DNA of 38,147 nt. It comes from a virus. Shown one piece after another: positions 15,047-24,638 of this stretch. Numbering within the stretch: position 1 is the stretch's first letter; each line of letters starts with the position of its first letter. Under the pieces are notes generated by a model. That model searched no databases. It was not told the origin of the DNA and was given only the letters and a program-made list of their open reading frames with translations. The translations under genes and the position numbers were made by a program. The stretch lies in the IMG/VR virus record IMGVR_UViG_3300001749_000010, positions 1-38,147 of that record. The stretch is one strand, 5' to 3'.

Positions 15047-15406
15047 TTAATCGCTCCCACAATTAGCTACTGAGATAGCCAGTTGATCTAAGCGTTGGTT
15101 AATCTGCTCCATCTGCCGGTGATTGTCGTCCTTTATAGAGGACATTACTTGATGTGTATCTTGTTTAATGCTCAGAATAAGATCGCGCAGCGAGTTAAGG
15201 TCGCGGTCTAAGTCAACTCGTTTAACGTATTCGTCTTTCACAGAGTTCACCCGTTCATGTAGAGCTGTTATCTGAGCATCCGTTCGCCCCTCTAGCTCTT
15301 TATTCTGCGTGTCCATGCGAGTCATTAAAGATTTAAACGCGCCTGCTACTAGGCCTACCAAGACAATCATCTGCCCGAAAATCTGTAAGAAAAGTTCTGC
15401 CGACAT
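15047..15406 (-). CDS. Membrane-anchored coiled-coil protein
   Basis: The 119-residue product has one N-terminal membrane segment (residues about 5-28, LFLQIFGQMIVLVGLVAGAF) followed by a long charged coiled coil (residues 30-112). The layout resembles small membrane proteins near phage lysis genes, such as holin accessories, but no family is certain. It follows the spanin pair after a 57-bp gap that contains a TATAAT-like -10 element. It could be a lysis regulator or an alternative holin; topology is seen, function is guessed. Confidence 0.6.
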   Translation of the reverse strand: MSAELFLQIFGQMIVLVGLVAGAFKSLMTRMDTQNKELEGRTDAQITALHERVNSVKDEYVKRVDLDRDLNSLRDLILSIKQDTHQVMSSIKDDNHRQMEQINQRLDQLAISVANCGSD

Positions 15407-15436
15407 GTTAAACCCTTATTATTAAATGTTTACCGC

Positions 15437-15442
15437 ATTATA
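15437..15442 (-). promoter_or_regulatory. Possible -10 element (TATAAT) in the gap after the spanins
   Basis: A perfect TATAAT is present on the minus strand in the 57-bp gap between the spanin genes and the coiled-coil gene. No good -35 box lies 16-18 bp upstream, so it is at best a weak internal promoter. Confidence 0.25.
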
Positions 15443-15463
15443 GCGTGTAAACAAATTAAGATT

Positions 15464-15691
15464 CTAGTCAGAATTAATCTCTCTGATAGCTTTCATTCTA
15501 GCAGCACATTCATCAATTACCGCTTTTTGTTCGACTGCCAAAACACCAACATCTCGCCAAGTGTCACCCATCAGTACAGGCTGCTCTGGCAGCTTTGTAA
15601 GTCTAGGGTCTATCGGTGTCTGGACGTAACGGGTGAAGCACCCCGTCAATAGCGGTAGTGTCAGCACAACCAGTAGGGTCAACTTCAACAT
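15464..15691 (-). CDS. o-spanin (Rz1-like outer-membrane lipoprotein)
   Basis: The 75-residue product has a lipoprotein signal peptide: a lysine at position 3, a hydrophobic core and the lipobox LTGC with C18 as the lipidated residue. The mature part is proline-containing and periplasmic. The first 89 bp overlap the i-spanin gene in another frame, the classic Rz/Rz1 arrangement. o-Spanin and i-spanin span the periplasm and fuse inner and outer membranes in the last step of lysis, which implies a Gram-negative host. Confidence 0.85.
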   Translation of the reverse strand: MLKLTLLVVLTLPLLTGCFTRYVQTPIDPRLTKLPEQPVLMGDTWRDVGVLAVEQKAVIDECAARMKAIREINSD

Positions 15692-15896
15692 ATATTTTCT
15701 TAACCTTTGTTTTAGTTACTATGGTTCGTTCTTGTTGCGCTTTATCCAATTCATCTGCAGCTAGGCGTAATTGCTTTTGGTACTCTTTAGCCTGTTTCTC
15801 ATACTCAACTATAGTAGAGGTAACGCCGTAATCGTAGGCGAAATATGAAGCTGCCAAGATAGCAACGGCAAAAGCTAGATAGATATATTTGGTCAT
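15603..15896 (-). CDS. i-spanin (Rz-like inner-membrane protein)
   Basis: The 97-residue product begins MTKYIYLAFAVAILAASYF, a single N-terminal membrane anchor, followed by a periplasmic coiled coil (residues about 32-65) and a short end. I chose the ATG at 15896, which overlaps the stop of the holin-like gene (ATGA); an upstream start at 15968 would run through that gene. The o-spanin gene begins inside its 3' part in another frame. It is the inner-membrane half of the spanin complex. Confidence 0.85.
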   Translation of the reverse strand: MTKYIYLAFAVAILAASYFAYDYGVTSTIVEYEKQAKEYQKQLRLAADELDKAQQERTIVTKTKVKKIYVEVDPTGCADTTAIDGVLHPLRPDTDRP

Positions 15897-16087
15897 TTCG
15901 AACGCCCCGTATTCATGTAAGCAAACAACCCCATAATAACGGCACCTATCACCAAGTTGCCGAACCACTGCGCATCTTCAGGCGTTAAATTATCTTTAGT
16001 CCATAGATACGCATCAGTGCCCACCCATAGCAACCATAACAGCGCTATGCGAGGGAACACTCGGTAGTTGTTGATACGCTCGTGCAT
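15893..16087 (-). CDS. Putative holin
   Basis: The 64-residue product has two predicted membrane segments (PRIALLWLLWVGTDAYLW and FGNLVIGAVIMGLFAYM) separated by a polar turn, and a short basic C-terminus. Size, topology and position between the amidase and spanin genes fit a small holin, which forms the inner-membrane holes that release the amidase. Its ATG overlaps the amidase stop (TGATG) and its stop overlaps the i-spanin start, so all are coupled. The call rests on topology and context. Confidence 0.7.
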   Translation of the reverse strand: MHERINNYRVFPRIALLWLLWVGTDAYLWTKDNLTPEDAQWFGNLVIGAVIMGLFAYMNTGRSK

Positions 16088-16494
16088 CACGCTAACAACG
16101 CATGTACGTCAAAACAGGGGCAAGCTTTACTCGACTCATCACGGTGTCCATATATATCGGCATCTGTAAGGTCGTGTTCTATTTTCAGTCGGTTTAGCAA
16201 TTGTATGAGACTTAGGTACTGCCCGATAGAGTAGTTAGCATCAGGTTCGCCCGACTCTTTAACACCGCCAACCATACATATGCCTATGGAATCAGTGTTG
16301 TGCCCTTTTACATGCGCGCCCGGTCTTTCTACAGGGCGGCCTGACTCAATACTGCCATCACGCTTTATTACGAAATGATAACCTATATCAGACCACCCTC
16401 TACCGGTGTGCATCTTGCGTATTTCACCAACACCTATGTTTTTAGATGGTGATGTCGCGGAGCAATGTACGAACACCCTATTTATGGTGCGCAT
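16087..16494 (-). CDS. Endolysin: N-acetylmuramoyl-L-alanine amidase (T7 lysozyme-like)
   Basis: The 135-residue enzyme is a single Amidase_2 domain that cuts the bond between muramic acid and L-alanine. The zinc ligands of T7 lysozyme are matched by H10 (VHCSAT), H117 (GHRD) and C125; the catalytic partners are matched by Y39 (GYHFVI) and K123. The H117, K123 and C125 spacing is the same as in T7 lysozyme. No signal peptide is seen, so release needs the holin encoded next. T7 lysozyme also inhibits its RNA polymerase, but no such polymerase is present here, so only the lytic role is inferred. Confidence 0.92.
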   Translation of the reverse strand: MRTINRVFVHCSATSPSKNIGVGEIRKMHTGRGWSDIGYHFVIKRDGSIESGRPVERPGAHVKGHNTDSIGICMVGGVKESGEPDANYSIGQYLSLIQLLNRLKIEHDLTDADIYGHRDESSKACPCFDVHALLA

Positions 16495-17231
16495 TAGTTT
16501 ACAGCCTCTCTAAAGAAGACATCTATATCTAAATCTAGTACAGGGGCTGCTGCTGCCAGTAACGGATTATTGCGATCTAATACGCTAGCTGCATCAAAAC
16601 GTAGTTTCATTCCTGCGTCAGAATTAACCAGTAGTGTAAACGCATCTAACTTACCGATAGTATCTAAGTGCTCTATCGCTTGCAGTTTAGTTATGGTGCT
16701 CGGCACCCAATCAGAAAAATCATCGCTAGCGGTAGGCCAATCGTGGGTCAATACGCGTAAGTCTTCAACTGTCTCACATGCTTGAATAGAGGCCTCAGCT
16801 GCTTCTGAGCACGATATAACTGCGTCCCGATAAGCCCTTACTTCGACAGGGATAGCGATGTTGCGAGTTGTTTCACGTGTAACCATCCAATCAGATACAG
16901 ACAGTAGAGAGTTAGCATGCTGTTTTACTACATTGACTGCCTTAGATTTAAGACCTAACGTAATTAACTGTGCCCCGCGCTTGTCTAGTACCGGTTCGCC
17001 TGCTTGGTCAACTTCAGCTTTATCTTCTAAAGCTTTTGGGTTGTTATGACTCCAATAATACCGGCTATCAAATTTTTCAGGTGGTTGGACATCCACCCAA
17101 GTAACTCCGAGGGCCGTTAATTCTTCTTCTGATAACTTAGTCCAAAGATTCTTAGGGTAACGTGTGCCGTTATCCAATACCAGTTCATTGCGTGGGTAAA
17201 CTGGGATCCCATTATAACTGTATGTTCTCAT
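16494..17231 (-). CDS. Putative tail fibre assembly protein (DUF4376-like)
   Basis: The 245-residue product has an N-terminal module typical of fibre-associated proteins (residues 1-80) and a central helical part with SDWMVTRETTRNIAIPVEV and AYRDAVISC, a pattern seen in DUF4376-like tail fibre chaperones. It follows the two fibre-like genes and precedes the endolysin, the usual place for a fibre assembly factor. The start shown follows CTAGGAGTAAAC, a good ribosome site. The chaperone role is inferred. Confidence 0.65.
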   Translation of the reverse strand: MRTYSYNGIPVYPRNELVLDNGTRYPKNLWTKLSEEELTALGVTWVDVQPPEKFDSRYYWSHNNPKALEDKAEVDQAGEPVLDKRGAQLITLGLKSKAVNVVKQHANSLLSVSDWMVTRETTRNIAIPVEVRAYRDAVISCSEAAEASIQACETVEDLRVLTHDWPTASDDFSDWVPSTITKLQAIEHLDTIGKLDAFTLLVNSDAGMKLRFDAASVLDRNNPLLAAAAPVLDLDIDVFFREAVN

Positions 17232-17239
17232 GTTTACTC

Positions 17240-19663
17240 CTAGTTAGCGTTAGCGTATTTAAATGGAACTTCCATGATGACTTCATAAATGAAAGTACCT
17301 GTCCCACCGAAAGAGATAGCATCATTACCTGAGGAGGCACCCCGTATTTTGAATCCATTAGAAAGAATATCTATCCCAAGAGTTGTCTTCTCGGCTTCAG
17401 CCGTGTTTGAATTAAGAAACTCAACAGCTAAGTTATCTGGGCTACGCGTTCCATCGTAAACCATCCAGTTAACTGCACCAGCTGTGGTGTACTTAATACG
17501 TACGTACATAGGCTTACCACCTGTGTAAACGAAGTGTTCACCTCCCGCTGCATCATAGTAACTGCCAAACTTAGAGTAACCTTCTACAGAATGGTAGCAG
17601 TAGGCAATGATAGGTTGACCAGATGTATTATTCTCATCATTAGCATTGAGAGTAAATACACTAGATGTAGGTTCTGTATTATTCCAAGGGAACACACTGG
17701 TTTGAGCTGCTGCTGTTTGGTTTAACCGTAAGAATTGAGTTGCACCTATCTCTCTATGATAGACAGGCCAACCATTAACGTTTCCTCTGGATTTAGAAGC
17801 TATAAAATCTAATGGTTCTAATAAACCATGACCTACAGTGTCCCCATTATTCTGTGCACCTGTGTAAGCAACAATACTCTGACCAGCTAACGTATTGGCA
17901 CTTACTGTAGATTGGATAGTACCATTGTTGTTGACGACACCAGCGCCACCCATCTTCCAACACCAGTCTACGAATGAGCCATTGAGTTTATTGACGTTAG
18001 GATTTGACCCTAATGTAAATCCGTCAGTATCAAAAGACAGTAGGTGATTAGTGTATGTAAATTCAGCTCCAGTTAAATCTGTCCACAGTGCCTTATTAGC
18101 TCCACGAACAGCATCTACTAGTTGATGACTATTCACCGCACTACGTTCTTTAGTATTTACTAAATCTGGCTGGAAGCCTACACCTGTTATAGGGTGTGAT
18201 ACTGCGCCGTCTCCGGTATGCAACACGACATTAAAATGATCCTTCGCTTGAGTCTCACTGTTAGGGCCGATAACTGGTTCGGGTAGGTTGTTAGCACATA
18301 GAGTTAGGTAATCAGTCGGTGGCACGTGTGCGAAATCCGATTGACCGAAGTTAATAGTGACCTGAGAATCAAGACTACCGTTCCAACTTGTATGCGCTGC
18401 AATTACGTCTGATGTACTAAACAATCGATCAGCTATCTGTCCAGTACCCGCTACAGGATCACCTGAGTTTACCCAAGTACCGTCATAACCTATCCATATT
18501 TTCCCGGCGTCTACATCTACCGCCATCATCAACATGTATGAGTTATTGGTCAATCCTGTTACTTGATGAACAGTAACACCATCTGACTTAGGATCTAGTA
18601 CATCTGTGACTAGGTTAAGTGCTGCGCCATCAAAACCTTCGCCATCTGTCTCCGACCACACAACGTTGGTATTTGATGGAGAGAACTGGGTAGAGTCAAT
18701 AACACCAATCCCTCCCCAGTTACCAGTTCCAGTTAAAATATCGACTGAGCACTCCATGTAAAACTTACCAGAACTTGGTAAATTAAACGTAGAAAAACAA
18801 GTACCCCAGTTTGACGCACCTGATGCACCTTTCATATTCAAGTTGCCGTCATGCAAAGTGGCTTGAGTATTATGCAACGTAAGAGGGTTCAACGTACAAT
18901 ACTTATTAGTAGGACTATCCAGTAACACATCTGTAGCCGCTAGGTTAACAGGTGTCCAATCATTGTCATTACCTGATACATCATTACCAATGTCAGCAGG
19001 GTTAGCAAAATCTAAGTGGAAACCGTTAGTGCCGTACGATCCAGTGTACTCCTTAGGAACCCATACACCGTTCTTGAATTCACCAAATGCGTCAGCGTCT
19101 AACGCTTGTCCATCTATTAGTTGAGTTGCAGCTGAATACCCGTCCATAGCAGACGTAACGTTAGGTGCATCGTAACCAATCTGGTGTTGAGTGGTTGAAT
19201 TAACAGCTACGTTAGCATTCTGAGGAGGGTACGTTGCAGTTGTGAAGCTGGTTTCCATCTCACCGTTTACGTAGATTTTAAAACGATCTGCTGCGGTTAC
19301 TTGTGTCGTATCTATGACGAAAACGAGATGATACCATGCTGAACAGTCCCTGAATACTCTGGAAGGCTCAAGGGTAGCGTCAGTACCCAAACCCGTTCTC
19401 GTAAAGAGTTGAAGTTTATTATTGAACATCCTAATCTGAACTTTATCAGCGGAGGATATCTGACAACTAAACAACATGGAATCTTGAATATTACCACGCT
19501 TAAACCGTGTACTATACGTTAAAGTATTCCTGTTACTACTGACACTAGGCGTTCTAGTTAAGTGCGCAGAGTCATTATCATTGAAACGTAAGCTCTGATC
19601 TATCTTGTGTGTGTAGAACTCTGTAGTACTAGCACTTTTAGTTGTGCCTTGTATCAAAGACAT
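17240..19663 (-). CDS. Tail fibre or adhesin with LamG/SPRY-like and DUF7483-like regions
   Basis: The 807-residue protein is beta-rich. Residues about 20-200 resemble a concanavalin A/LamG domain (YSTRFKRGN, WYHLVFVIDTTQ, IYVNGE). Residues about 260-440 resemble a SPRY-like domain (GKFYMECSVDI, KIWIGYDGTW). The C-terminal half has WCWKMGGAG, SIVAYTG and GWPVYHRE, a pattern I associate with DUF7483 in marine phage adhesins. It is therefore a likely receptor-binding protein. Its ATG overlaps the upstream fibre gene stop by one base, with GGAGG upstream, so the two are translated together and probably assemble together. Confidence 0.7.
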   Translation of the reverse strand: MSLIQGTTKSASTTEFYTHKIDQSLRFNDNDSAHLTRTPSVSSNRNTLTYSTRFKRGNIQDSMLFSCQISSADKVQIRMFNNKLQLFTRTGLGTDATLEPSRVFRDCSAWYHLVFVIDTTQVTAADRFKIYVNGEMETSFTTATYPPQNANVAVNSTTQHQIGYDAPNVTSAMDGYSAATQLIDGQALDADAFGEFKNGVWVPKEYTGSYGTNGFHLDFANPADIGNDVSGNDNDWTPVNLAATDVLLDSPTNKYCTLNPLTLHNTQATLHDGNLNMKGASGASNWGTCFSTFNLPSSGKFYMECSVDILTGTGNWGGIGVIDSTQFSPSNTNVVWSETDGEGFDGAALNLVTDVLDPKSDGVTVHQVTGLTNNSYMLMMAVDVDAGKIWIGYDGTWVNSGDPVAGTGQIADRLFSTSDVIAAHTSWNGSLDSQVTINFGQSDFAHVPPTDYLTLCANNLPEPVIGPNSETQAKDHFNVVLHTGDGAVSHPITGVGFQPDLVNTKERSAVNSHQLVDAVRGANKALWTDLTGAEFTYTNHLLSFDTDGFTLGSNPNVNKLNGSFVDWCWKMGGAGVVNNNGTIQSTVSANTLAGQSIVAYTGAQNNGDTVGHGLLEPLDFIASKSRGNVNGWPVYHREIGATQFLRLNQTAAAQTSVFPWNNTEPTSSVFTLNANDENNTSGQPIIAYCYHSVEGYSKFGSYYDAAGGEHFVYTGGKPMYVRIKYTTAGAVNWMVYDGTRSPDNLAVEFLNSNTAEAEKTTLGIDILSNGFKIRGASSGNDAISFGGTGTFIYEVIMEVPFKYANAN

Positions 19664-21069
19664 TATGCACCTCCAGAAGTAAGGGAAGCAGAAGCAGTTA
19701 ACTGAGTATTAACCCCATCGCTGTTGTAACTGATCCAATACACGCCAGCCGTAGATATCGCTACGAGGTCATCCGCACTTATCAAAATAGCAGCGGAAGC
19801 CCCTATTAAGAACCCACCACTATTATCAAACCAGATATTGCCAGATTGGCCCGATGCTATGTTAGTAAATACTAACGTAGCTGATCCGGCTGGCGTAGCT
19901 TTAAAGTTGTTACCTGCACTTAGGTCAAAACTTAAATCGTTGTCAACTGTGATGGCACCCCTTTTAGGGCCTGTAATAGTCTCGGCGCCTGAAATATGAA
20001 CTAAATCGGTGGGGTTTATAGACGCTGCACTGTCGGCTGCCTCTTGAGCTGATGTAGCGGCTGCTGAAGCTGAATTGGCTGCGTTAGTTTCAGACGTAGC
20101 GGCTGCTGATGCAGAATTGGCTGCGTTAGTTTCAGACGTCGCTGCATTAGAAGCGGCTGTAGTAGCTGTAGTAGCTGCTGAAGATGCAGTAGCTGCGTCA
20201 GTACTTGCACTAGAGGCAGAATTGGCTGCGTTAGTCTCAGACGTCGCTGCGTTAGTTTCAGACGTAGCGGCTGCTGATGCAGAAGTGGCTGCGTTAGTAG
20301 CTGATATATTGGCTGCCGATGCAGAATTGGCTGCGTTAGTCTCAGACGTCGCTGCATTAGCTTCAGACGTAGCGGCTGCTGAAGCCGAATTGGCGGCGTT
20401 AGTTTCAGACGTCGCTGCGTTAGTTTCAGACGTCGCTGCGGCCTGAGCACTAGCTGCGGCGGCGGCTGTGGCTGCGTTTACATCTGTCTCATCGTTTATT
20501 ACTGCTGTGACTTTCGTACCTGTAGGGTACGTAGTAAGTAGCGTTATCTCGTTAGTAACTGAGTCGTAAGTGTAGTCATCAGTAAGGTATATGCGCCCAC
20601 GGTCGCCAGATGTCGCATCTAAGTAGATAGCTGCACCTGCCACGTTCTTTGTAAACGGTACGACAGTCTGAGCAGCACCTAGCGTGACGCGCTCTAATAC
20701 GGCACCTATCGATTTACTGGATGCTAGCGGGTACCACTGGGAGTCTGTCACGTCCCACACTTGCAGTTCACCAGCTAAGATACGGAAAGAATCGACACCC
20801 TGCAGTGCAAAACGAATATCGCCTGTAGCTGCTCGGTACATGCCTGAGTTAGCTGCCGTTGTAAACGTTACAGCTGGAGCACCTACCGTACCATCAGTGT
20901 GTTTTAGAGGTGCCAACATACTACCGTTACCTGAACGGGAAAGACTATCCTGCATCTCTGCTTTCAAGTCGTTCATAGTAGTGTTGGCCCAAACAGAGGA
21001 TACCGTAGTCTGAGTGATTACAGGGTTTCCTGTAGGGAGAGTGTAATTACCCGATGCGTCGCGTGGCAT
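19663..21069 (-). CDS. Tail fibre protein with alanine-rich repeat shaft
   Basis: The 468-residue product has an N-terminal attachment region (residues 1-120), a small beta domain (about 120-197), a long low-complexity shaft (about 199-350) built from units such as ATSETNAANSASA, and a C-terminal beta domain. The repeats resemble the alanine/serine/threonine-rich shafts of lambda-type side-tail fibres. It likely links the tail to the distal adhesin encoded next. The repeat region is prone to recombination, so shaft length may vary between relatives. Confidence 0.75.
   Translation of the reverse strand: MPRDASGNYTLPTGNPVITQTTVSSVWANTTMNDLKAEMQDSLSRSGNGSMLAPLKHTDGTVGAPAVTFTTAANSGMYRAATGDIRFALQGVDSFRILAGELQVWDVTDSQWYPLASSKSIGAVLERVTLGAAQTVVPFTKNVAGAAIYLDATSGDRGRIYLTDDYTYDSVTNEITLLTTYPTGTKVTAVINDETDVNAATAAAAASAQAAATSETNAATSETNAANSASAAATSEANAATSETNAANSASAANISATNAATSASAAATSETNAATSETNAANSASSASTDAATASSAATTATTAASNAATSETNAANSASAAATSETNAANSASAAATSAQEAADSAASINPTDLVHISGAETITGPKRGAITVDNDLSFDLSAGNNFKATPAGSATLVFTNIASGQSGNIWFDNSGGFLIGASAAILISADDLVAISTAGVYWISYNSDGVNTQLTASASLTSGGA
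20020..20475 (-). repeat. Degenerate tandem repeats encoding the fibre shaft
   Basis: About 450 bp consist of imperfect tandem units containing the motifs GCTGCGTTAG and TCAGACGTCGC (plus strand). Because of the repeats, long spurious open frames exist on both strands here. Short-read assembly could have collapsed or expanded this region. Confidence 0.8.
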
Positions 21070-21083
21070 GTTTAAATCCTCTG

Positions 21084-23588
21084 TTACTCGCTATCTTGGC
21101 TGATAGCTAGTGCTTTAAGTGCTGCAAAAATTGCGTCATCCATCTGCTTAGGTGAAGACGTTTTAGTTATTTTACCTTCTAGGCCAGATAAGAAAAGCTC
21201 CGGCGACTTAAGCATTCGGTTAAGTTCTTTAACTATATTAGGGTCCGTATGTTTATCACGCAACAATCGTTTGATGTTTCGCTTCAACATCCCTGCAGCC
21301 ATAAGCTGATGGGATGAAGGTAATACAGACAATACCGGCAATGTAGCAGCCGTAGAAACCATATCGTCTACTGTCTCACTTAGTGCGGCTGGCGTATGCG
21401 TAGCACCACCGGCAAGACGTAACCTACGCCCTTCATGCGCAGAGATGATATCGGTTACTTGTTTGATATCTTTACTGTCTATAAGGCCATTAGCTTCCAA
21501 CCTGCCTAGTGAGGCCATCAACTTATCGGCATCTTTAGAGTTCAGATCGTTTACACCTAGTGCTAGTTCTTTCAACTGGTTAAACGACTGTGATTTAAAC
21601 TCACCAGCCGCCTCTGGCGACTCTTTCTGCAGTCTGCGATAGATGTTACCTAGTTCACCACTGTCATCAGCTGCGGAGAGTTCACCTTTTATGAACTTCT
21701 GAGGGCTACCGGCGTATTTAGCAAGTCCTAAACCTTTGACTTTAGTTTTACGGCCTTCAGTAGACGATTTAATCTCTGCCATTTTCTTCTTAAGCAGTGA
21801 TTGCGCTTCGGCCTGCGTTGCTTTCTCTGCAGAAATAATTTTCTTGGTTTCAGTTGCAGCATCTGCGGCACCGGCCTTAGACGTAATAGCTGTATCTAAC
21901 TGCTTTCTTAGGTCAGGGAAGTAGTCTAGTGCAGGTGCATAGTTCATCAGAGTCTTATCGGTCAACCCATCTTTACGGATTGATTCACGCAAGAAATCTT
22001 CAGCTTTAGCGAGTATTTTAGGGTCATCGGCTTCAACTATGTTACGCATAGTTGCCGCACCTTTATCACCTTTAAATCCTGCGTTACTGGCGAACAATTC
22101 AGGCTCGTTTAAACGAGGCTTGTCTAGGTATCCTGCGCCTAAGCGCTGTTTTTTCTCTACTGTAGTTGCAATCGCGTCTCTGAAGTTCTCACCTACCTGC
22201 GTAGGGTCTTGACGTAAACGTGCATCCATAATACCGCTAACTTCGCCTAGACGCTTGTTAAGCAGTCCGAAATCGCCTGTGTTTCTGGCAGATCGGTTAA
22301 TATCTTTTATGGTGGACAGTACGTGTTGAACATCAGTAGGTTGCGACACTCGGGTTAGATCGTTAATGTGCCCGAATACAGACTTGTACTTTTTCATCAA
22401 GTCTATACGTTCACCTTGCGGTAAACCTTTGAGCAGCTCATTAACCTCACCTTTCATCTTAGATACGTAGACATCGCCACTATCTTCGAATGCTTTCCAT
22501 GCAGGTTTCTCTTTGTTGAGCGTCAAGAATTCATCCAGCTCATCGTATGCAGTAGATAGCTCAGTGCTGGCGATATCCGTTCTGCCAGTACCGCCAAGTG
22601 CTCGATCAGCTTCTGCAGCGCGCATATCTGCTGTTTCGCCCTGCATCTCAGCCAATTTAGCTCGATGCTGGCTCTGAGAGATGTCTAGATCGGTAGCTGC
22701 CTTGGTCTGTGCAGTTTTACCGGCCTGTGCTTCGTCTAGAGCTGTTAAGGTCTTGTTTAAACGTCTGGTAGCAGTCGCTGAAGGGTCTACACCTGTACTT
22801 GGTGCGATATCAGTAAATTGCTGACCTAATTGTTCTGTTCGTGCTCTATGGACGGGTACTAAACTTTCACGGATGTTAGGGTCGCGCATAGCTTCACGCT
22901 CTACCGCTGCAAGTCTAGGATCGCGACTTAAATCAGATAGCGTACCTTTCTCACCTCGGGCAAGCGCGTCATCAATAGCGCTTTTAACTTGGTTCGTATC
23001 GCCCATATTCTGGCGTAGGAAATCAACCGCGGCTTGAGTCTCTGCAGGTACTTGGCGCGATTTACTGAATTTATCCAGTAGTTTACTGCCGCCTTTAGCT
23101 GCTGTTTTTAACCCTGCAGGTGTGAAACCGCCTGTTAAACCACCAACAACTTCGCCAGTGTCGCCGCCTATACTTTCACCTACCATGGCCCCTAAAGCTG
23201 ATAAACCGCTTGCAACAGTGTTTGCGCGTGAAGGTGCAACGAGAGCACCTGACCCCCATTCACCACCAGTACGCAAAGTATCGGTTAGTGGTTCTTTTTC
23301 GGGGTCTACAGTCTCTGCGGTTACATATTTTGCCGCTGGTATGTCGTGAGCAGTATACAAACGCATAGATTCTGGCGCACCGCCAAGCTCTAACGCGGCG
23401 TTAACCAAGTTAGAAGGCAGGCTGGCGATGTCTAGCAACCCTTTGTTTACCCCGCCTGCGATATGCCCTATTTTCTGCATTGGTGTTGCTTCAGGTGCAG
23501 GAGGCGTAGCGAGTTTCTGGCGTAGAGGGTTTACACGCTCTTCACCTTCGCGGGATGCCTGTAATTTTTCACGTAATGGGTTAGACAT
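21084..23588 (-). CDS. Large internal virion (ejection) protein
   Basis: The 834-residue product has a glycine-rich hydrophobic segment near residues 125-160 (SALGAMVGESIGGDTG) that could insert into membranes during ejection, then long helical regions rich in K, E, A and D. It is the last and largest of four genes between the nozzle and the fibres, where podoviruses encode proteins that form the DNA ejection channel. I chose the ATG at 23588 after GGGGG, avoiding a 20-residue extension into the upstream gene. I see no lytic transglycosylase motif. The role is inferred from position and composition. Confidence 0.65.
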   Translation of the reverse strand: MSNPLREKLQASREGEERVNPLRQKLATPPAPEATPMQKIGHIAGGVNKGLLDIASLPSNLVNAALELGGAPESMRLYTAHDIPAAKYVTAETVDPEKEPLTDTLRTGGEWGSGALVAPSRANTVASGLSALGAMVGESIGGDTGEVVGGLTGGFTPAGLKTAAKGGSKLLDKFSKSRQVPAETQAAVDFLRQNMGDTNQVKSAIDDALARGEKGTLSDLSRDPRLAAVEREAMRDPNIRESLVPVHRARTEQLGQQFTDIAPSTGVDPSATATRRLNKTLTALDEAQAGKTAQTKAATDLDISQSQHRAKLAEMQGETADMRAAEADRALGGTGRTDIASTELSTAYDELDEFLTLNKEKPAWKAFEDSGDVYVSKMKGEVNELLKGLPQGERIDLMKKYKSVFGHINDLTRVSQPTDVQHVLSTIKDINRSARNTGDFGLLNKRLGEVSGIMDARLRQDPTQVGENFRDAIATTVEKKQRLGAGYLDKPRLNEPELFASNAGFKGDKGAATMRNIVEADDPKILAKAEDFLRESIRKDGLTDKTLMNYAPALDYFPDLRKQLDTAITSKAGAADAATETKKIISAEKATQAEAQSLLKKKMAEIKSSTEGRKTKVKGLGLAKYAGSPQKFIKGELSAADDSGELGNIYRRLQKESPEAAGEFKSQSFNQLKELALGVNDLNSKDADKLMASLGRLEANGLIDSKDIKQVTDIISAHEGRRLRLAGGATHTPAALSETVDDMVSTAATLPVLSVLPSSHQLMAAGMLKRNIKRLLRDKHTDPNIVKELNRMLKSPELFLSGLEGKITKTSSPKQMDDAIFAALKALAISQDSE

Positions 23589-23590
23589 TT

Positions 23591-24637
23591 TTAGCCCCCG
23601 AAACGATCTAGGTATTCGCGTTGCTCGCTTTCGTCTAGGTCGTTCCAATCATCTTCACTAACGCCAGAAGGTATTTTCAAGCCGCTTCTGTTAGAGAAGT
23701 TAGACGGTTTATTTTCCGTAAACGGGTTAACTTCAGCATCTTTATATTTGCCTTCGTACACATCTTGCATGATCTGTAGTTTAGCTTTGATAGTATCAGC
23801 ATCCATATTAGGGTTTATGGACGCTGATTTCCAGATAGCTTTCTCGGTGTTGGTAAGTGCAGAACCGAACATATCGTGACGAATAGGCATACTCCAGAAA
23901 CGCTCAAAGTTACCCCACCAGTTTTGGCGGTCTTTCATGTTTGCGTTAGCAAGTATTGGTGATTCAGCTGCCGCATAGTTAGACAAATCACCTGCCATAG
24001 GTATGCCGAAAGCAGGGTTAGCGTAATCGTCTGTAAACGCATCAGCTAGCATGTTTATCATGCCTGTGCCTTTAGCTTCATCTTTACCGCCTTTACCTCC
24101 CTTACCGGAAGATAACGGACGTTCATACTTAACCCAATCTGTGCCTTTTACTGGCTGTCCGTCTAACTCTAGTTGCCCTGTGCGGTCGTTGACCTGCAAA
24201 GTAGCTACTTCGTTAGTTTTAGTGTTCTGGTATTTACCTGCAGAAGCATCCCCAGCTTGGGCATTGCGTTTAGCGGCCCAAAGTTTAAGCGCTCGATCAT
24301 TACCGCCTTGTCGCCACTGGTCGTTTATAGTGTCTCTGTCTTGCTGATATGCAGTGTTGTCTGCGTTAACTTGAGCGTTATACAGTGCCTGTGCATTACC
24401 TGCGTCTGCAGCTTGTTGGCGCGCAAAATCTAGTTGCGGCTGTAGTTCGCTAACTTGTTCGCGCCCTTGTTGGCGGTCCATGTTAGCAAGCATGCCGGAC
24501 AGCATGCTGCGCGCTTCAGGCCTAGCAGTATTTCGCAATGCTAGCGCTTCAGCCATTTGCTCTTCTAATCCTTTAACATCTGCTGCTGTTCTACCTTGAG
24601 TGCGTAGAGCAGAAGCCAAAGCGTTTACATCAGCCAT
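23591..24637 (-). CDS. Internal virion protein
   Basis: The 348-residue product is mostly helical, rich in alanine, glutamine and asparagine, with a glycine/lysine linker (GKGGKGGKDE) in the middle and an aromatic block WWGNFERFWSMPIRHD in the second half. It lies 2 bp after the stop of the preceding gene and 2 bp before the next start, so it is part of a tightly coupled ejection-protein set. No enzymatic motif is seen; the call rests on gene order. Confidence 0.6.
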   Translation of the reverse strand: MADVNALASALRTQGRTAADVKGLEEQMAEALALRNTARPEARSMLSGMLANMDRQQGREQVSELQPQLDFARQQAADAGNAQALYNAQVNADNTAYQQDRDTINDQWRQGGNDRALKLWAAKRNAQAGDASAGKYQNTKTNEVATLQVNDRTGQLELDGQPVKGTDWVKYERPLSSGKGGKGGKDEAKGTGMINMLADAFTDDYANPAFGIPMAGDLSNYAAAESPILANANMKDRQNWWGNFERFWSMPIRHDMFGSALTNTEKAIWKSASINPNMDADTIKAKLQIMQDVYEGKYKDAEVNPFTENKPSNFSNRSGLKIPSGVSEDDWNDLDESEQREYLDRFGG

Positions 24638-24638
24638 T

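Noticed and set aside
20016-20450. Long open frames on both strands across the fibre shaft
   Set aside because: They follow from the short-period repeats of the fibre gene and give low-complexity leucine/glutamine or alanine/valine proteins.
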